Part shown: piece by piece, positions 34,297 to 44,393 of the stretch
How positions within the stretch are numbered: position 1 is the stretch's first letter
How the letters are laid out: every line of letters starts with the position of its first letter
Assembly: GCF_014851915.1 (NCBI RefSeq)
Contig: NZ_JACVAP010000001.1
Location: 682,001 to 746,000, forward strand
Direction: 5' to 3'
Length of the DNA: 64,000 nucleotides
Origin: Xanthomonas sp. XNM01
Lineage (GTDB): Bacteria > Pseudomonadota > Gammaproteobacteria > Xanthomonadales > Xanthomonadaceae
Position numbers and translations under genes: made by a program
The notes under the pieces: generated by a model
Told to the model about the DNA's origin: nothing
The model's database searches: none
Seen by the model: the letters and a program-made list of their open reading frames with translations, nothing else

Positions 34297-35035
34297 GGTA
34301 GACCTGCGAGCGGCCGCCATCGATCAGGATGTCGGTCGCGTTGATGAAGCGCGCTTCGTCGCTGGCGAGGAACAGCGCGGTGTGGGCGACCTCGTCGGGC
34401 TCGCCGAGGCGGCGGCAGGGCAGCAGCTGCTCCTGCGTGCGGCGGGTGGCGGCCGGGTCGGGCGTGGCATCGAACCAGGCCTGGATCCGCGGCACCATGA
34501 TCAGCCCCGGCGAAATCGAGTTCACCCGGATGCCCTGCGCCGCGTACTGGATGCCCAGCGAGCGGGTCATGCCGATCAGCGCGTGCTTGGCGACCGGGTA
34601 AGGAAAGCTGTCGCGGATGATGCGATGCCCGTGCACCGACGCGATGTTGACGATCGACCCGGCCTGGCGTTCCAGCATCGACGGCAGCACCGCGCGGATC
34701 AGGTGCCACGCGCCCTTGAGGTTCAGCGACAGGCAGCGCTCCCAGTCGGCGTCCGACAGCTGCAGCGGGTCGGAGAACACATCGGCACCGGCGTTGTTGA
34801 CCAGCACGTCGATGCGGCCGTGGCGGTCCAGCACCGCGGCGATCGCATCGGCCACGGCATCGGCGTCGGTGATGTCGACCTGGCGATGGGCGACCCCGTC
34901 GGCATCCGTGGCTGCGGCGCGATCCAGACCCACGACCTGCGCACCGTGGGTGGCGAACAGCCGCGCGGTCGCCGCGCCGATGCCGGATGCGGCGCCGGTG
35001 ACGACGGCGGTCTTGCCTGCCAGCCGCCCGCTCAT
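34289..35035 (-). CDS. Short-chain dehydrogenase, probable galactose 1-dehydrogenase
   Basis: 248-aa classical SDR with cofactor motif TGAASGIG (13-20), NNAG (80-83) and catalytic S133, Y146 and K150 (YPVAK). It is first in the dgo operon, so an NAD(P)-dependent galactose oxidation to the lactone is the simplest role, feeding the SMP-30 lactonase. The ATG has AGG seven bases upstream. L-fucose or L-arabinose oxidation are alternatives that would also suit xyloglucan sugars. Confidence 0.82.
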   Translation of the reverse strand: MSGRLAGKTAVVTGAASGIGAATARLFATHGAQVVGLDRAAATDADGVAHRQVDITDADAVADAIAAVLDRHGRIDVLVNNAGADVFSDPLQLSDADWERCLSLNLKGAWHLIRAVLPSMLERQAGSIVNIASVHGHRIIRDSFPYPVAKHALIGMTRSLGIQYAAQGIRVNSISPGLIMVPRIQAWFDATPDPAATRRTQEQLLPCRRLGEPDEVAHTALFLASDEARFINATDILIDGGRSQVYHD

Positions 35036-35213
35036 GGGCGCGCCTGCCTGCCGGTTGCTGTCATGAACTCCTCCCGGAACGCGAAACCATCCGCAGCGCC
35101 CCTTCCGGCGGCGCTGCGATGGCGTTGTCGTGGTCCGTCCCCGTCGGAACCGGTGCCGTGCGACAGGGCCAAGCGTGGCCGCTGGAGATATGTTGGACAA
35201 ATGAAATTTTCGC

Positions 35214-35238
35214 CATAATCTATTCCGGCAGTGAATGG
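35214..35238. promoter_or_regulatory. LysR-type operator, site 1
   Basis: ATTCCGGCAGTGAAT (35222-35236) has the T-N11-A form with ATTC/GAAT arms. It lies 12 bases before the LysR start and in the divergent region facing the dgo operon. 19 of 25 bases match the second site at 36238-36262. Confidence 0.65.
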
Positions 35239-35249
35239 GTGGAGGGCCC

Positions 35250-36233
35250 ATGAGCAAGCCGATCGGCAGTACGCACTGGATGAATCCGTCGCGTCTGAAA
35301 ACGCGGCATCTGTTGTTGCTGATGCATCTCGACGAACAGGGCTCGGTGCTGCGCGCCGCCGAAGCCGCGCGCATGACCCAGCCGGCGGCGTCCAAGCTGC
35401 TGGCCGAGATGGAAGCGGTGCTGGGCGTGAGCCTGTTCGAGCGTCACGCCCGCGGCGTGCAGCCGACCTGGTACGGGCAGGCGCTGATCCGGCGCGCGCG
35501 CTCGGCCCTGCTGGAGATCGGGCGTGCGCAGGAGGAGATCGCGGCGATGCGCGACGGGCGCATGGGCCAGGCCTCGATCGGCACCGTGGTCAATCCGGGC
35601 ACCAACCTGGTCCCGCAGGCGGTGGCCGCGGTCAAGCGCGAGTTCCCCGACATCCTGGTCCGGATCGAGATGGACTACAGCCGCCCGCTGGTGGCCAAGC
35701 TGCTGGACGGCCAGCTCGACCTGGTGGTCGGGCGGATCATGGGGCCGGAGGGCGGCGACGACCTCTCGTTCGAACCGCTCGCCGACGAGCCGCATGCGGT
35801 GATCGTGCGCGAAGGCCATCCGCTGAGCCGGCGCGGCCGCGTCTCGCACGAGGATCTGGCCCACTACGGCTGGGTCCTGCCGCCGGGCGAGAGCGTGCTG
35901 CGCTCGCGGCTGGAGGCGATGTTCCTCGAGCGCGGCATGGCCCGGCCATTGAACGTGATCGAGACCGCCGCGCTGCCGGTGGTCACCAACCTGCTGCGCA
36001 ACAGCGACCTGCTGACCGCGCTGCCGGAGGATGCGGTCTCGCCCTACATCCAGGCCCGGCTGCTGACCGTGCTGCCGATCGACCTGGGAGTGCGCATGTC
36101 GTCGTTCGGCATCATCGTGCGCCGGCACCAGCGGCTGTCGCCGGGCGCCGAGCGGGTGCTGGCGGCGCTGCGCAGCACTGCGCGACGGCTGTACGGGGCG
36201 TCCGCGGCGGGGATCGTGGACGGATACGACTGA
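35250..36233 (+). CDS. LysR-family transcriptional regulator
   Basis: 327-aa LysR protein with an N-terminal winged HTH (LLLLMHLDEQGSVLRAAEAA then MTQPAASKLLAEMEAVLG) and a C-terminal effector domain from about residue 100. The ATG at 35250 has GGAGG four bases upstream. It stands between the divergent galactose operon and the xyloglucan receptor gene with a matching operator on each side, so it probably senses galactose, a galactonate-path intermediate, or a xyloglucan oligosaccharide. It resembles the GbpR subclass of sugar-responsive LysR proteins. Confidence 0.92.
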   Translation: MSKPIGSTHWMNPSRLKTRHLLLLMHLDEQGSVLRAAEAARMTQPAASKLLAEMEAVLGVSLFERHARGVQPTWYGQALIRRARSALLEIGRAQEEIAAMRDGRMGQASIGTVVNPGTNLVPQAVAAVKREFPDILVRIEMDYSRPLVAKLLDGQLDLVVGRIMGPEGGDDLSFEPLADEPHAVIVREGHPLSRRGRVSHEDLAHYGWVLPPGESVLRSRLEAMFLERGMARPLNVIETAALPVVTNLLRNSDLLTALPEDAVSPYIQARLLTVLPIDLGVRMSSFGIIVRRHQRLSPGAERVLAALRSTARRLYGASAAGIVDGYD

Positions 36234-36237
36234 TTCG

Positions 36238-36292
36238 CATGGTCTATTTCGCCAGGGAATAGACGAAGACGAAAATATTATTGGTAGGGAAT
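36238..36292. promoter_or_regulatory. LysR-type operator, site 2, upstream of the xyloglucan receptor
   Basis: ATTTCGCCAGGGAAT (36246-36260) resembles site 1 and is also a T-N11-A box; the wider GTCTATT/AATAGAC arms add symmetry. A second half-site GGGAATGGG at 36287-36295 repeats the GGGAAT with a 32-base offset, about three helical turns. This pattern suits a LysR tetramer bound upstream of the receptor promoter. Confidence 0.62.
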
Positions 36293-36452
36293 GGGTCGGG
36301 CTCCTATGCTCCGGCACATCCACCGGAGCGTCTCGTGTCCGGTCGATGTCCGAGACGGGGCCACACGAAGACCCGCCGGACAAGTGCCTGACCGCGGGCC
36401 CGCCCGCACGACAACTCGAACGCACGTACATCTGTCCTGGGAGGGAACAGTC

Positions 36453-39383
36453 ATGTCCAAGCAGCATCGCCAGGCCCCGGCAGGCCGGGGCGTGAGCGCG
36501 GCCGATCGCCAGCGCTTCCGCCGCTCCGCCATCGCCGTCAGCATCGCCGCCCTGCTCAGCGCGCCGGCCTTCGCCCAGGACACCGCGTCCGGCAGCGCGG
36601 CCAGCGCGGTCGACCTGGACCGCGTCCAGGTCACCGGCACCCGCGGCAGCCTGACCAAGGCGCAGATCATCAAGGAAACCAGCGACCAGATCGTCGATTC
36701 GATCGTGGCCGAGGACATCGGCAAGCTGCCGGACAACAACGTCGCCGAAGCGCTGCAGCGCATCACCGGCGTGCAGATCACCCGCAACAAGGGCGAAGGC
36801 AGCGACATCATGGTGCGCGGCCTGACCCAGGTCCGCAGCGAACTCAACGGGCGCGACATCTTCACCGCCAACGCCGGCCGTGCGCTGAGCTGGGAAGACG
36901 TGCCGGCCGAGCTGCTCGGCGGCGTCGACGTCTACAAGAACCCGAACGCCGAGCTGATCGAAGGCGGCCTGGGCGGCCTGGTCAACCTGCGCACGCGGAT
37001 GCCGTTCGACCAGGCCGGGCAGAAGATCACCGGCAGCTTCACCGTCAACCGCTGGGACCTGCGCGGCTCCGAGCAGCCCTCGGCCTCGTTCCTGTTCAGC
37101 GACCGCTGGCAGACCGGCGCCGGCGAGTTCGGCCTGCTGTTCAACATCGCCCACCAGGAAACCCAGTACCGCGAGGACCGGATCAACTTCGGCTCCTACC
37201 TGGCGTTCGACGACGTGCCCGGCTACGAGGGGCGGAACGTGGTCGTGCCGAGCGAGGTCGGCATGTACAGCCACTTCGGCGACCGCGAGCGCGACGGCCA
37301 GTACGTGGCCCTGCAGTGGAAGCCCAACGACGACGTCGAGGTCTACGCCACCGCGCTGCGTTCGGACTACAAGTTCCGCAACCGCGAATACAGCGTGCGC
37401 ACCGGCAACCTCAACAACAACGCCGACGACCTGGTGAACTGGTCGGGCAACGGCTGGGGATTCGTCTCGCCGTCGATCCCGGGCTATGCGGCCTTCACCG
37501 ATCCGTTCGGTTTCGATGCCAATGGCGAGTTCCAGTACGGCACCTTCAACAACGCGCTGGTCACCACGACCTCGCGCATGGACTGGCGCAACTCGGTCAC
37601 CAGCGACTACGCCATCGGCCTGAAGTGGCAGGTCAACGAGCGCCTGCACGTATCGACCGACCTGCAGTACATCGACGCGACCACCGAAGGCGTCAACTAC
37701 TGGGTCGACCTGCTGGCCGGCCAGGTGGATCCGGACGACTGGCGCGGCTGGAACGGCCTGTTCGGCGTGCCGCCGGTGCGCGTGGACACCCGCGGAGGCT
37801 ATCCGTCGGTGACCGTGCTCGACCCGAGTACCGGGCAGCCCATCCCCGGCTACATGAGCGATATCGCCAACTATTCCGGCTGGTACTCGCACCTGGACAA
37901 GCGCGACAACAACGACGGCGACCAGTTCGCCTGGCGTGCCGACCTGCGCCTGGACTTCACCGACAGCGACATCCTGCGCGACCTGCGCGTGGGCGTGCGC
38001 ATGACCGACCGCGAGGCGATCACGCGCAGCTCGGGCTGGAACTGGCAGAAGATCGCGCCGGCCGGCAGCGACAACGCCTGGGGCAGTTTCGCCGCCGCGC
38101 CGTTCGCCGGTTACCCGGATGCCTGCTACCGGCTGTTCCCGTTCTCCGACCACTTCCGCGGCAAGAGCGGTCTGCCGACCGGCTACGTGGCCTGCGACGA
38201 GATGGTCGCCGACTACGAGAACACCGTGCGCATGTTCGGCCACGACCCGATCGACTACCGCGCTTCGAGCGACATCCGCCGCTACACCGAGGACACCTAC
38301 GCGGCGTACGCGATGCTGCGCTTCGGTTCGGATGCGGGCCGCTTCCCGTGGGACGCCAACGCCGGCGTGCGCGTGGTGCGCACCGAGACCACGGTCAACG
38401 GCTGGGAGCGGAACGCGGACGTGCCGAGCCTGTCGTTGAGCGAGGTCAGCGTCAAGCACGCCTACACCGACGTGCTGCCGAGCGTGAACTTCCGCATGTT
38501 CCTGACCCCGCAGCTGCAGTGGCGCTTCGCGGCCTCGCGCGCGATGTCGCGTCCGGACTTCGACTACCTGGACCCGTACATCCACCTCAACAACACGTTC
38601 TTCGACTTCAACACCGGCGGCAAGTCGTACGCGATGCGCGGCAATCCCGAACTGGAGCCGATGTACGCGGATCAGTTCGACACCTCGCTGGAGTGGTACT
38701 TCGGCCAGGGCTCGATGCTGTACGGCACCGCGTTCTACAAGAAGGTCGACGGGTTCTACTACTACGACACGGTGTCCAACCAGCAGTACTGGGATCCCGA
38801 TTACGTGGTCCGCGACGACCAGGGCAACCAGATCGCGCAGGGCGCCCTGCGTCCGTTCGAGCTGCAGACCCGTACCAACGGCGACGACGGCAAGATCAAG
38901 GGACTGGAAGTGGGCTACCGCCAGTTCTTCAGCTTCCTGCCTGCGCCGTTCGACGGCCTGGGCTTCGAGGCCAACTACACCTACGTCGACAGCAGCGCGC
39001 CGGCGCCGGATGCGATGAGCACCGACGGCATCGAGATCCGCCAGCTGCCGCTGGAAGGCCTGTCCAAGAACAGCTACAACGCCGTGGTGTTCTACGAAAA
39101 GGGCCGCGTGTCCTTCCGTGCGGCCTACAACTGGCGCGACACCTGGCTGGTCACCACCCGTCCGCCGAATGCCGGCCACGTGCCGCAGTACCACGACGAG
39201 ACCGGCCAGCTGGACGCCTCGATCCGCTTCAACCTCAGCGACGTGTGGTCGATCTCGCTGGACGGCACCAACCTGCTGGACGAGACCCGGTTCGACTACT
39301 ACGGCACCACCAGCCGCCCCAACGGCTGGTACATGAACGATCGCCGCTACGGTCTGTCCATCCGCGCCAATCTCGATCGGTAA
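36453..39383 (+). CDS. TonB-dependent receptor, Xanthomonas/Caulobacter carbohydrate class
   Basis: 976-aa outer-membrane transporter, likely for xyloglucan oligosaccharides. It has an N-terminal positively charged stretch and signal peptide (SAIAVSIAALLSAPAFA), the class-typical plug sequence VTGTRGSLTKAQIIKETSDQ followed by SIVAEDIGKLPDNNVAEAL, and a barrel ending GLSIRANLDR. ATG 36453 has GGGAGGGA upstream; longer upstream readings are not coding. It heads the plus-strand xyloglucan gene group, and site 2 of the LysR operators lies in its 219-base leader region. Confidence 0.93.
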   Translation: MSKQHRQAPAGRGVSAADRQRFRRSAIAVSIAALLSAPAFAQDTASGSAASAVDLDRVQVTGTRGSLTKAQIIKETSDQIVDSIVAEDIGKLPDNNVAEALQRITGVQITRNKGEGSDIMVRGLTQVRSELNGRDIFTANAGRALSWEDVPAELLGGVDVYKNPNAELIEGGLGGLVNLRTRMPFDQAGQKITGSFTVNRWDLRGSEQPSASFLFSDRWQTGAGEFGLLFNIAHQETQYREDRINFGSYLAFDDVPGYEGRNVVVPSEVGMYSHFGDRERDGQYVALQWKPNDDVEVYATALRSDYKFRNREYSVRTGNLNNNADDLVNWSGNGWGFVSPSIPGYAAFTDPFGFDANGEFQYGTFNNALVTTTSRMDWRNSVTSDYAIGLKWQVNERLHVSTDLQYIDATTEGVNYWVDLLAGQVDPDDWRGWNGLFGVPPVRVDTRGGYPSVTVLDPSTGQPIPGYMSDIANYSGWYSHLDKRDNNDGDQFAWRADLRLDFTDSDILRDLRVGVRMTDREAITRSSGWNWQKIAPAGSDNAWGSFAAAPFAGYPDACYRLFPFSDHFRGKSGLPTGYVACDEMVADYENTVRMFGHDPIDYRASSDIRRYTEDTYAAYAMLRFGSDAGRFPWDANAGVRVVRTETTVNGWERNADVPSLSLSEVSVKHAYTDVLPSVNFRMFLTPQLQWRFAASRAMSRPDFDYLDPYIHLNNTFFDFNTGGKSYAMRGNPELEPMYADQFDTSLEWYFGQGSMLYGTAFYKKVDGFYYYDTVSNQQYWDPDYVVRDDQGNQIAQGALRPFELQTRTNGDDGKIKGLEVGYRQFFSFLPAPFDGLGFEANYTYVDSSAPAPDAMSTDGIEIRQLPLEGLSKNSYNAVVFYEKGRVSFRAAYNWRDTWLVTTRPPNAGHVPQYHDETGQLDASIRFNLSDVWSISLDGTNLLDETRFDYYGTTSRPNGWYMNDRRYGLSIRANLDR

Positions 39384-39455
39384 CGGCGTGCACGCACCCC
39401 GCCCGGGACGCACCGCGCGTCCCCGGACGGGCCACCCGGCAAGGGAGGGAAGCTG

Positions 39456-41726
39456 GTGTCGAAGCTGTACTGGAGGTCCGTCGGCGACGCGGTCGTCGCG
39501 GGCCGCACCATCGCGCGTGGCCTGGCCGCATCGCTGCTGATCGCGACCGCCGCGCTGGCGCCGTCCACCGTGCAGGCCGCGCCTGCGGCCGCGGCGGAGG
39601 CCTACACCTGGCGCAACGTCGCCATCGGCGGCGGCGGTTTCGTCACCGGCCTGGCCTTCCATCCGCGCGAACGCGGGCTGCTGTATGCACGCACCGACAT
39701 CGGTGGCGCCTATCGCTGGCAGGCCGACGGACAGCGCTGGATCCCGCTGCTGGACTGGATGGGCCATGAGGACAGTGGCCGCTTCGGCGTCGAGAGCCTG
39801 GCCCTGGATCCGTCCGATCCCGATCGCCTCTACATGGCGGTCGGCACCTATCTGCACGCACGCGGCAGCACAGGCTCGATCCTGCGCTCGTCCGACCGCG
39901 GGGCCACGTTCCAGCGCAGCGAGCTGCCGTTCAAGCTCGGCGGCAACGCGCTGGGCCGCGCGAACGGCGAGCGCCTGGCGGTGGATCCCAACGACGGCCG
40001 CGTGCTGTTCTTCGGCACCCGTGCCGATGGCCTGTGGCGCAGCGACGACGCCGGCGCGCGCTGGTCGGCAGTGCCGGGTTTCCCGGCCGCCGCGCGTGGC
40101 GACGCGGCGACCGCGCCGGGCTGGAACGGCGCGCAGGCGATCGGCGTGGTGTTCGTGGTGTTCGACCCGGCCAGCGGCCGCGCCGGCGCCGGCTCGCGCA
40201 CGCTCTACGCCGGCGTCTCGACCCGCGACACCAGCCTGTACCGCTCCGACGACGGCGGCGCGACCTGGCAGGCCGTGCCGGGGCAGCCGACCGGACTGCG
40301 ACCGAACCACATGGTCCGCGATGCGCGCGGACATTACCTGATCAGCTACGGCGACGAGCCCGGCCCGAACCACATGGGCGACGGTGCGGTCTGGCGCTAC
40401 GAACCGGCGGCCGGCCGCTGGACCGACATCACCCCGGCGCCGCAGTCGACCGACCTGCAGGGCGATGGCTTCGGCTGGGGCGCGGTGGCGGTGGACGCGC
40501 AGGATCCGGACCGGATCGTGGCGACCACGTTCAACCGCTTTGCCCCGCACGACGAGCTGTTCCGCAGCACCGACGGCGGCCGCAGCTGGACCGCGACCTT
40601 CCCGCGCTCGCGCTTCGACCACGGCAATGCGCCGTGGACAGAGGATGCGAAGCCGCACTGGATGGGCGTGGTCGAGATCGACCCGCACGATCCGGACCGT
40701 GTGCTGTTCGTCACCGGCTACGGGATCTGGGCCTCGCGCAACCTGCGCGGTTTCGACGGCGGCGCGACGCTGGAGTGGGAGTTTCCGATGCGCGGCTTCG
40801 AGGAGACCGTGCCGTTGGCGCTGGTCAGCCCGCCGCAGGGCGCGCACCTGGTCAGCGGCCTGGGCGACATCGACGGCTTCGTCCATGACGATCTCGACAT
40901 CCCGCAGCAGCGCTTCTCCGGCCCGCGCTTCTCCAACACCGAAAGCCTGGCCTTCGCCGGGCAGGCGCCGCAGATCATGGTGCGCACCGCGCATTTCCAT
41001 CGCCGGCCCGACGGGGCGATGCGCGCCGCGCAGTCGGCCGACGGCGGCCGCAGCTGGACCGCATTCGCCAGCGAGCCGCCGGACGGCGAGGGCGCCGGCC
41101 ACATCACCATCGCCGCCGATGGCAGGCGCGTGATCTGGCGCACGAAGAACGGCGGCCACTGGCTCACCGCCGATTTCGGCGGGCGCTGGCAGCAGGTGCG
41201 CGGACTGCCGGCCAGCGCCGTGGTCGAGGCCGACCGGGTCGAGGCGGCGGTGTACTACGGGTTCGATCCGGTCGGTGGAAAGCTCTACGTCAGCGGCGAT
41301 GGCGGGGTCGCGTTCAAGGCCGTCGACGGCGCCGCCGATGCCGGCGTCGGCGACTGGTACCGGGCCGAGATCCGGCCGCACCCGGCGCGGGCGGGCGAGG
41401 CCTGGGTGGCCGCATCGTGGCGTGGCCTGCTGCACTGGTCGCCCGGCCGCCTGCAGCGCGTGCCCGGCGTCGACAACGTGTATTCGGTCGGCCTGGGCCG
41501 CCCGGCCCGCGACGGCGGCCCGCCGGTGCTGTTCGTGTTCGGCGAGGTCGCCGGCACCCGCGGACTGTATCGTTCGGACGACAACGGCGGCCACTGGCGC
41601 AGGATCGACAACGACGCGCAGCGCTTCGGTGGCGTGATCCGCCATGTCACCGGCGATCCACGCATCGTCGGCCGGGTCTACGTCGGCACCGAAGGCCGCG
41701 GCATCTGGTACGGAGAATCGGAATGA
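39456..41726 (+). CDS. GH74 endo-xyloglucanase
   Basis: 756-aa secreted endo-enzyme that cuts the xyloglucan backbone. A signal peptide (about residues 1-41) is followed by two seven-bladed propellers with repeated RSxDGGxTW-type blades. The likely catalytic aspartates are D81 in ARTDIGGAYRW and D471 in GLGDIDGF. The GTG start has GGGAGGGAAG upstream. The end overlaps the CE20 start (ATGA). No carbohydrate-binding module is attached. Confidence 0.92.
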   Translation: MSKLYWRSVGDAVVAGRTIARGLAASLLIATAALAPSTVQAAPAAAAEAYTWRNVAIGGGGFVTGLAFHPRERGLLYARTDIGGAYRWQADGQRWIPLLDWMGHEDSGRFGVESLALDPSDPDRLYMAVGTYLHARGSTGSILRSSDRGATFQRSELPFKLGGNALGRANGERLAVDPNDGRVLFFGTRADGLWRSDDAGARWSAVPGFPAAARGDAATAPGWNGAQAIGVVFVVFDPASGRAGAGSRTLYAGVSTRDTSLYRSDDGGATWQAVPGQPTGLRPNHMVRDARGHYLISYGDEPGPNHMGDGAVWRYEPAAGRWTDITPAPQSTDLQGDGFGWGAVAVDAQDPDRIVATTFNRFAPHDELFRSTDGGRSWTATFPRSRFDHGNAPWTEDAKPHWMGVVEIDPHDPDRVLFVTGYGIWASRNLRGFDGGATLEWEFPMRGFEETVPLALVSPPQGAHLVSGLGDIDGFVHDDLDIPQQRFSGPRFSNTESLAFAGQAPQIMVRTAHFHRRPDGAMRAAQSADGGRSWTAFASEPPDGEGAGHITIAADGRRVIWRTKNGGHWLTADFGGRWQQVRGLPASAVVEADRVEAAVYYGFDPVGGKLYVSGDGGVAFKAVDGAADAGVGDWYRAEIRPHPARAGEAWVAASWRGLLHWSPGRLQRVPGVDNVYSVGLGRPARDGGPPVLFVFGEVAGTRGLYRSDDNGGHWRRIDNDAQRFGGVIRHVTGDPRIVGRVYVGTEGRGIWYGESE

Positions 41727-43630
41727 GAGCACTGCTGCTCCCGCTGCTGCTGGCCTGCGCCGCCGGTGCCGAGGCGGTCGAACTGCCGCGCGTGTTCGGC
41801 GAGGGCATGGTCCTTCAGCGCGACCAGCCGCTGCCGGTCTGGGGCCGCGCCGACGCGGGCGTACAGGTGCGGGTCGAGATCGCAGGGCAGGCGGCGACGG
41901 CGCGTGCGGACGCGGAGGGGGCCTGGCGGGTCGTGCTGGCACCGCTGCCCGCGGGCGGTCCGCATGTGCTGCGGGTGGATGACGGACGCGCGCCGGTGGC
42001 GCTCGGCGACGTACTGGTCGGCGATGTCTGGCTGGCGTCGGGCCAGTCGAACATGGAATGGCCGATCGGGCAGTCCGCCGATGCGGATGCGCAGATCGCC
42101 AGCGCCACGGACCCGCGGATCCGTCATTTCAAGATTCCCAAATCCTGGTCCGGCGCGCCGCAGTGGCAGCTGGCGGGTGGCGTGTGGGAGAAGGCCTCGC
42201 CGCAGGTGGCCGGGCACTTCTCGGCGGTCGCGCACCAGTTCGCGCGCGAGCTGCGGCGCAGCACCGGCGTGCCGATCGGCATCGTCGACAGCACCTGGGG
42301 CGGCAGCAGCATCGAAGCCTGGACCGACGCCGCCACCCAGGGGCTGGACCCGGCCGCGCAGGCCGCACGCGCCGAAGCCCTGCAGCGCAGCGACGCGCAG
42401 GCGCTGGCGCAGACCCGGGGCAACCTGGCGCGCTGGCCGGAGCTGCCGGCCGACGACAGCGGCTGGCAGGCGGCGACGCTCGATGAAAGCGACTGGGTAC
42501 CGATCCAGGTACCGGCGCTGTGGGAGACGGTCGGCTGGAACGGCATGGACGGCGTGGCCTGGTATCGCACCACGTTCACCCTGAGCGCCGCCGAGGCCAA
42601 GGCCGGCGTGCTGCTCGGCGTCGGCCGGATCGACGATTCCGATGTCACCTGGGTCAACGGCGTCGAGGTCGGGCAGACCCGGATGGCCTACGACACGCCG
42701 CGCCGCTACCCGGTGCCGGCCACAGCGCTGCGCGCCGGCCTGAACCATGTCGCGGTGCGGGTGACCGACACCGGTGGCGGCGGTGGCATCGATGGCAAGG
42801 CTGGCGAACTGTTCGTGCAGCCACTCGGTGCGGCGCCGCGGCCACTGGACGGTACGTGGAGGTTCCGGGTGGCGCAGGCGGCGACGGTGGCGCTGGTGGA
42901 CGACAAGAACCAGCATCCGGCGTTGCTGTACAACGCGATGATCCACCCGCTGCAGGCCTACGGGATCCGCGGCGTGATCTGGTACCAGGGCGAGGCGAAC
43001 GCCGGCACGGTGGCGCAGGCCACCGCGTATCGCAGTCAGTTCCCTGCGTTGATCCGGCAGTGGCGTGCGCAGTGGCACGCACCGGCGCTGCCGTTCCTGT
43101 GGGTGCAGCTGGCCAGTTTCTCCTCGGGCAGCGATGCCGGCGACACCAGCCCGTGGTCGCTGCTGCGGGAGGCGCAGACCGCGACCCTGGCGCTGCCGGC
43201 GACGGCGCAGGCGGTCACCCTCGACATCGGCGAGGCGCACGACATCCATCCGCGCAACAAGCGCGAGGTGGGACGCCGGCTGGCGCTGGGTGCGCGCGCG
43301 GTCGCCTACGGCGACCCGGTGGACTGGCGCGGGCCGGTCGTCCAGGAGGTTTCCTTCGCCGATCATGCCGCGCAGGTCAGATTCGACAGTGATGATGGGC
43401 TGGCGGTGCGCGGTGGCGGCCGCGAGGTGCACGGTTTCGCTGTCGCCGGTGCCGACCGGGTGTTCCATCCGGCGCAGGCGACCCTGGTCGGCGACACCGT
43501 CGTGGCCCGCAGCACGGCGGTGCCTGCGCCTGTTGCGGTGCGTTATGCGTGGCGCGACGAGGCAGGTGCCGCCGACCTGGTCGACGAGGCCGGCCTGCCG
43601 GCCGGGCCGTTCCGGAGCGATACGTGGTGA
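41723..43630 (+). CDS. CE20-type acetylesterase (sialate O-acetylesterase-like SGNH)
   Basis: 635-aa exported esterase that would remove acetyl groups from galactosyl residues of xyloglucan. After a signal peptide (cleavage near residue 18) come a beta domain, the SGNH block I with S109 in ASGQSNMEW, an inserted jelly-roll domain (about 250-380), and the returning SGNH half with D507 and H509 in GEAHDIHPRNK. This split SGNH/jelly-roll plan and the place after GH74 match the CE20 enzymes of Xanthomonas xyloglucan loci. Confidence 0.9.
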   Translation: MRALLLPLLLACAAGAEAVELPRVFGEGMVLQRDQPLPVWGRADAGVQVRVEIAGQAATARADAEGAWRVVLAPLPAGGPHVLRVDDGRAPVALGDVLVGDVWLASGQSNMEWPIGQSADADAQIASATDPRIRHFKIPKSWSGAPQWQLAGGVWEKASPQVAGHFSAVAHQFARELRRSTGVPIGIVDSTWGGSSIEAWTDAATQGLDPAAQAARAEALQRSDAQALAQTRGNLARWPELPADDSGWQAATLDESDWVPIQVPALWETVGWNGMDGVAWYRTTFTLSAAEAKAGVLLGVGRIDDSDVTWVNGVEVGQTRMAYDTPRRYPVPATALRAGLNHVAVRVTDTGGGGGIDGKAGELFVQPLGAAPRPLDGTWRFRVAQAATVALVDDKNQHPALLYNAMIHPLQAYGIRGVIWYQGEANAGTVAQATAYRSQFPALIRQWRAQWHAPALPFLWVQLASFSSGSDAGDTSPWSLLREAQTATLALPATAQAVTLDIGEAHDIHPRNKREVGRRLALGARAVAYGDPVDWRGPVVQEVSFADHAAQVRFDSDDGLAVRGGGREVHGFAVAGADRVFHPAQATLVGDTVVARSTAVPAPVAVRYAWRDEAGAADLVDEAGLPAGPFRSDTW

Positions 43631-43668
43631 TCGTCGCGCATCCGCACGACGTGCAGTGCAACGCTGTT

Positions 43669-43724
<56 letters not shown>

Positions 43725-44288
43725 TGTTGCTGTTGCTCCTACGCATTTGACCCACCCGAGCCTTAAAGCGGGCCGAGCATCGCAGGATGGCAGGGGCGCA
43801 GAGCCGCCCTTGTCTGAGCGCAGCGAGTTTGGGCGGCGTCCCCTGTCATCCGAGAAGCGCAGGGAACCGGCGCGCAGCGGCGGCCTGCGTTCTACGACCC
43901 CTTTTTCGGGGCAGGCGACGGCGGTTTTGCTTACCTTTGACCAGACAAAAGTAAGCCGCGCAGCAGCGCGGAAGCCGTTGCACTGGAATTTGATTTTGGC
44001 TTCTGCTGTTGCTGAAGCAGCTAAGCAAAAGCAACTGCACGAGCTTTCGCTCTCCCGCTGCGCGGGGGGGAGCGAGTCACTTTTCTTTGCTTGTGCAAAG
44101 AAAAGTAACCAAAAGAAAGCACAGCCGGACGCGAGCCGGCCGGCTGCGCCGACCGGTTCCCTGCGCTTCTCGCCTGCTGCGGCACGGCGCCCAAACTCGC
44201 TTCACTCAGACAAGGGCGCCTCTCCGGCCGCATCAGACTGCGATGCTCGGCTCGCTTTACGGCCGGGCAGGTCAACAGCGGAGCATCG

Positions 44289-44355
<67 letters not shown>

Positions 44356-44393
44356 GCGGGATGTGACTGCCGGACGAGGGAGGGCATGAGGGA

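Noticed and set aside
35220-41942. A minus-strand open frame of about 2,240 codons opposite the LysR, receptor and GH74 genes
   Set aside because: It lies antisense to three well-supported genes and has no recognisable domain. Such frames are common opposite high-GC genes. Similar antisense frames at 44202-49442, 48712-51498, 51486-54563 and 16938-19847 were dropped for the same reason.
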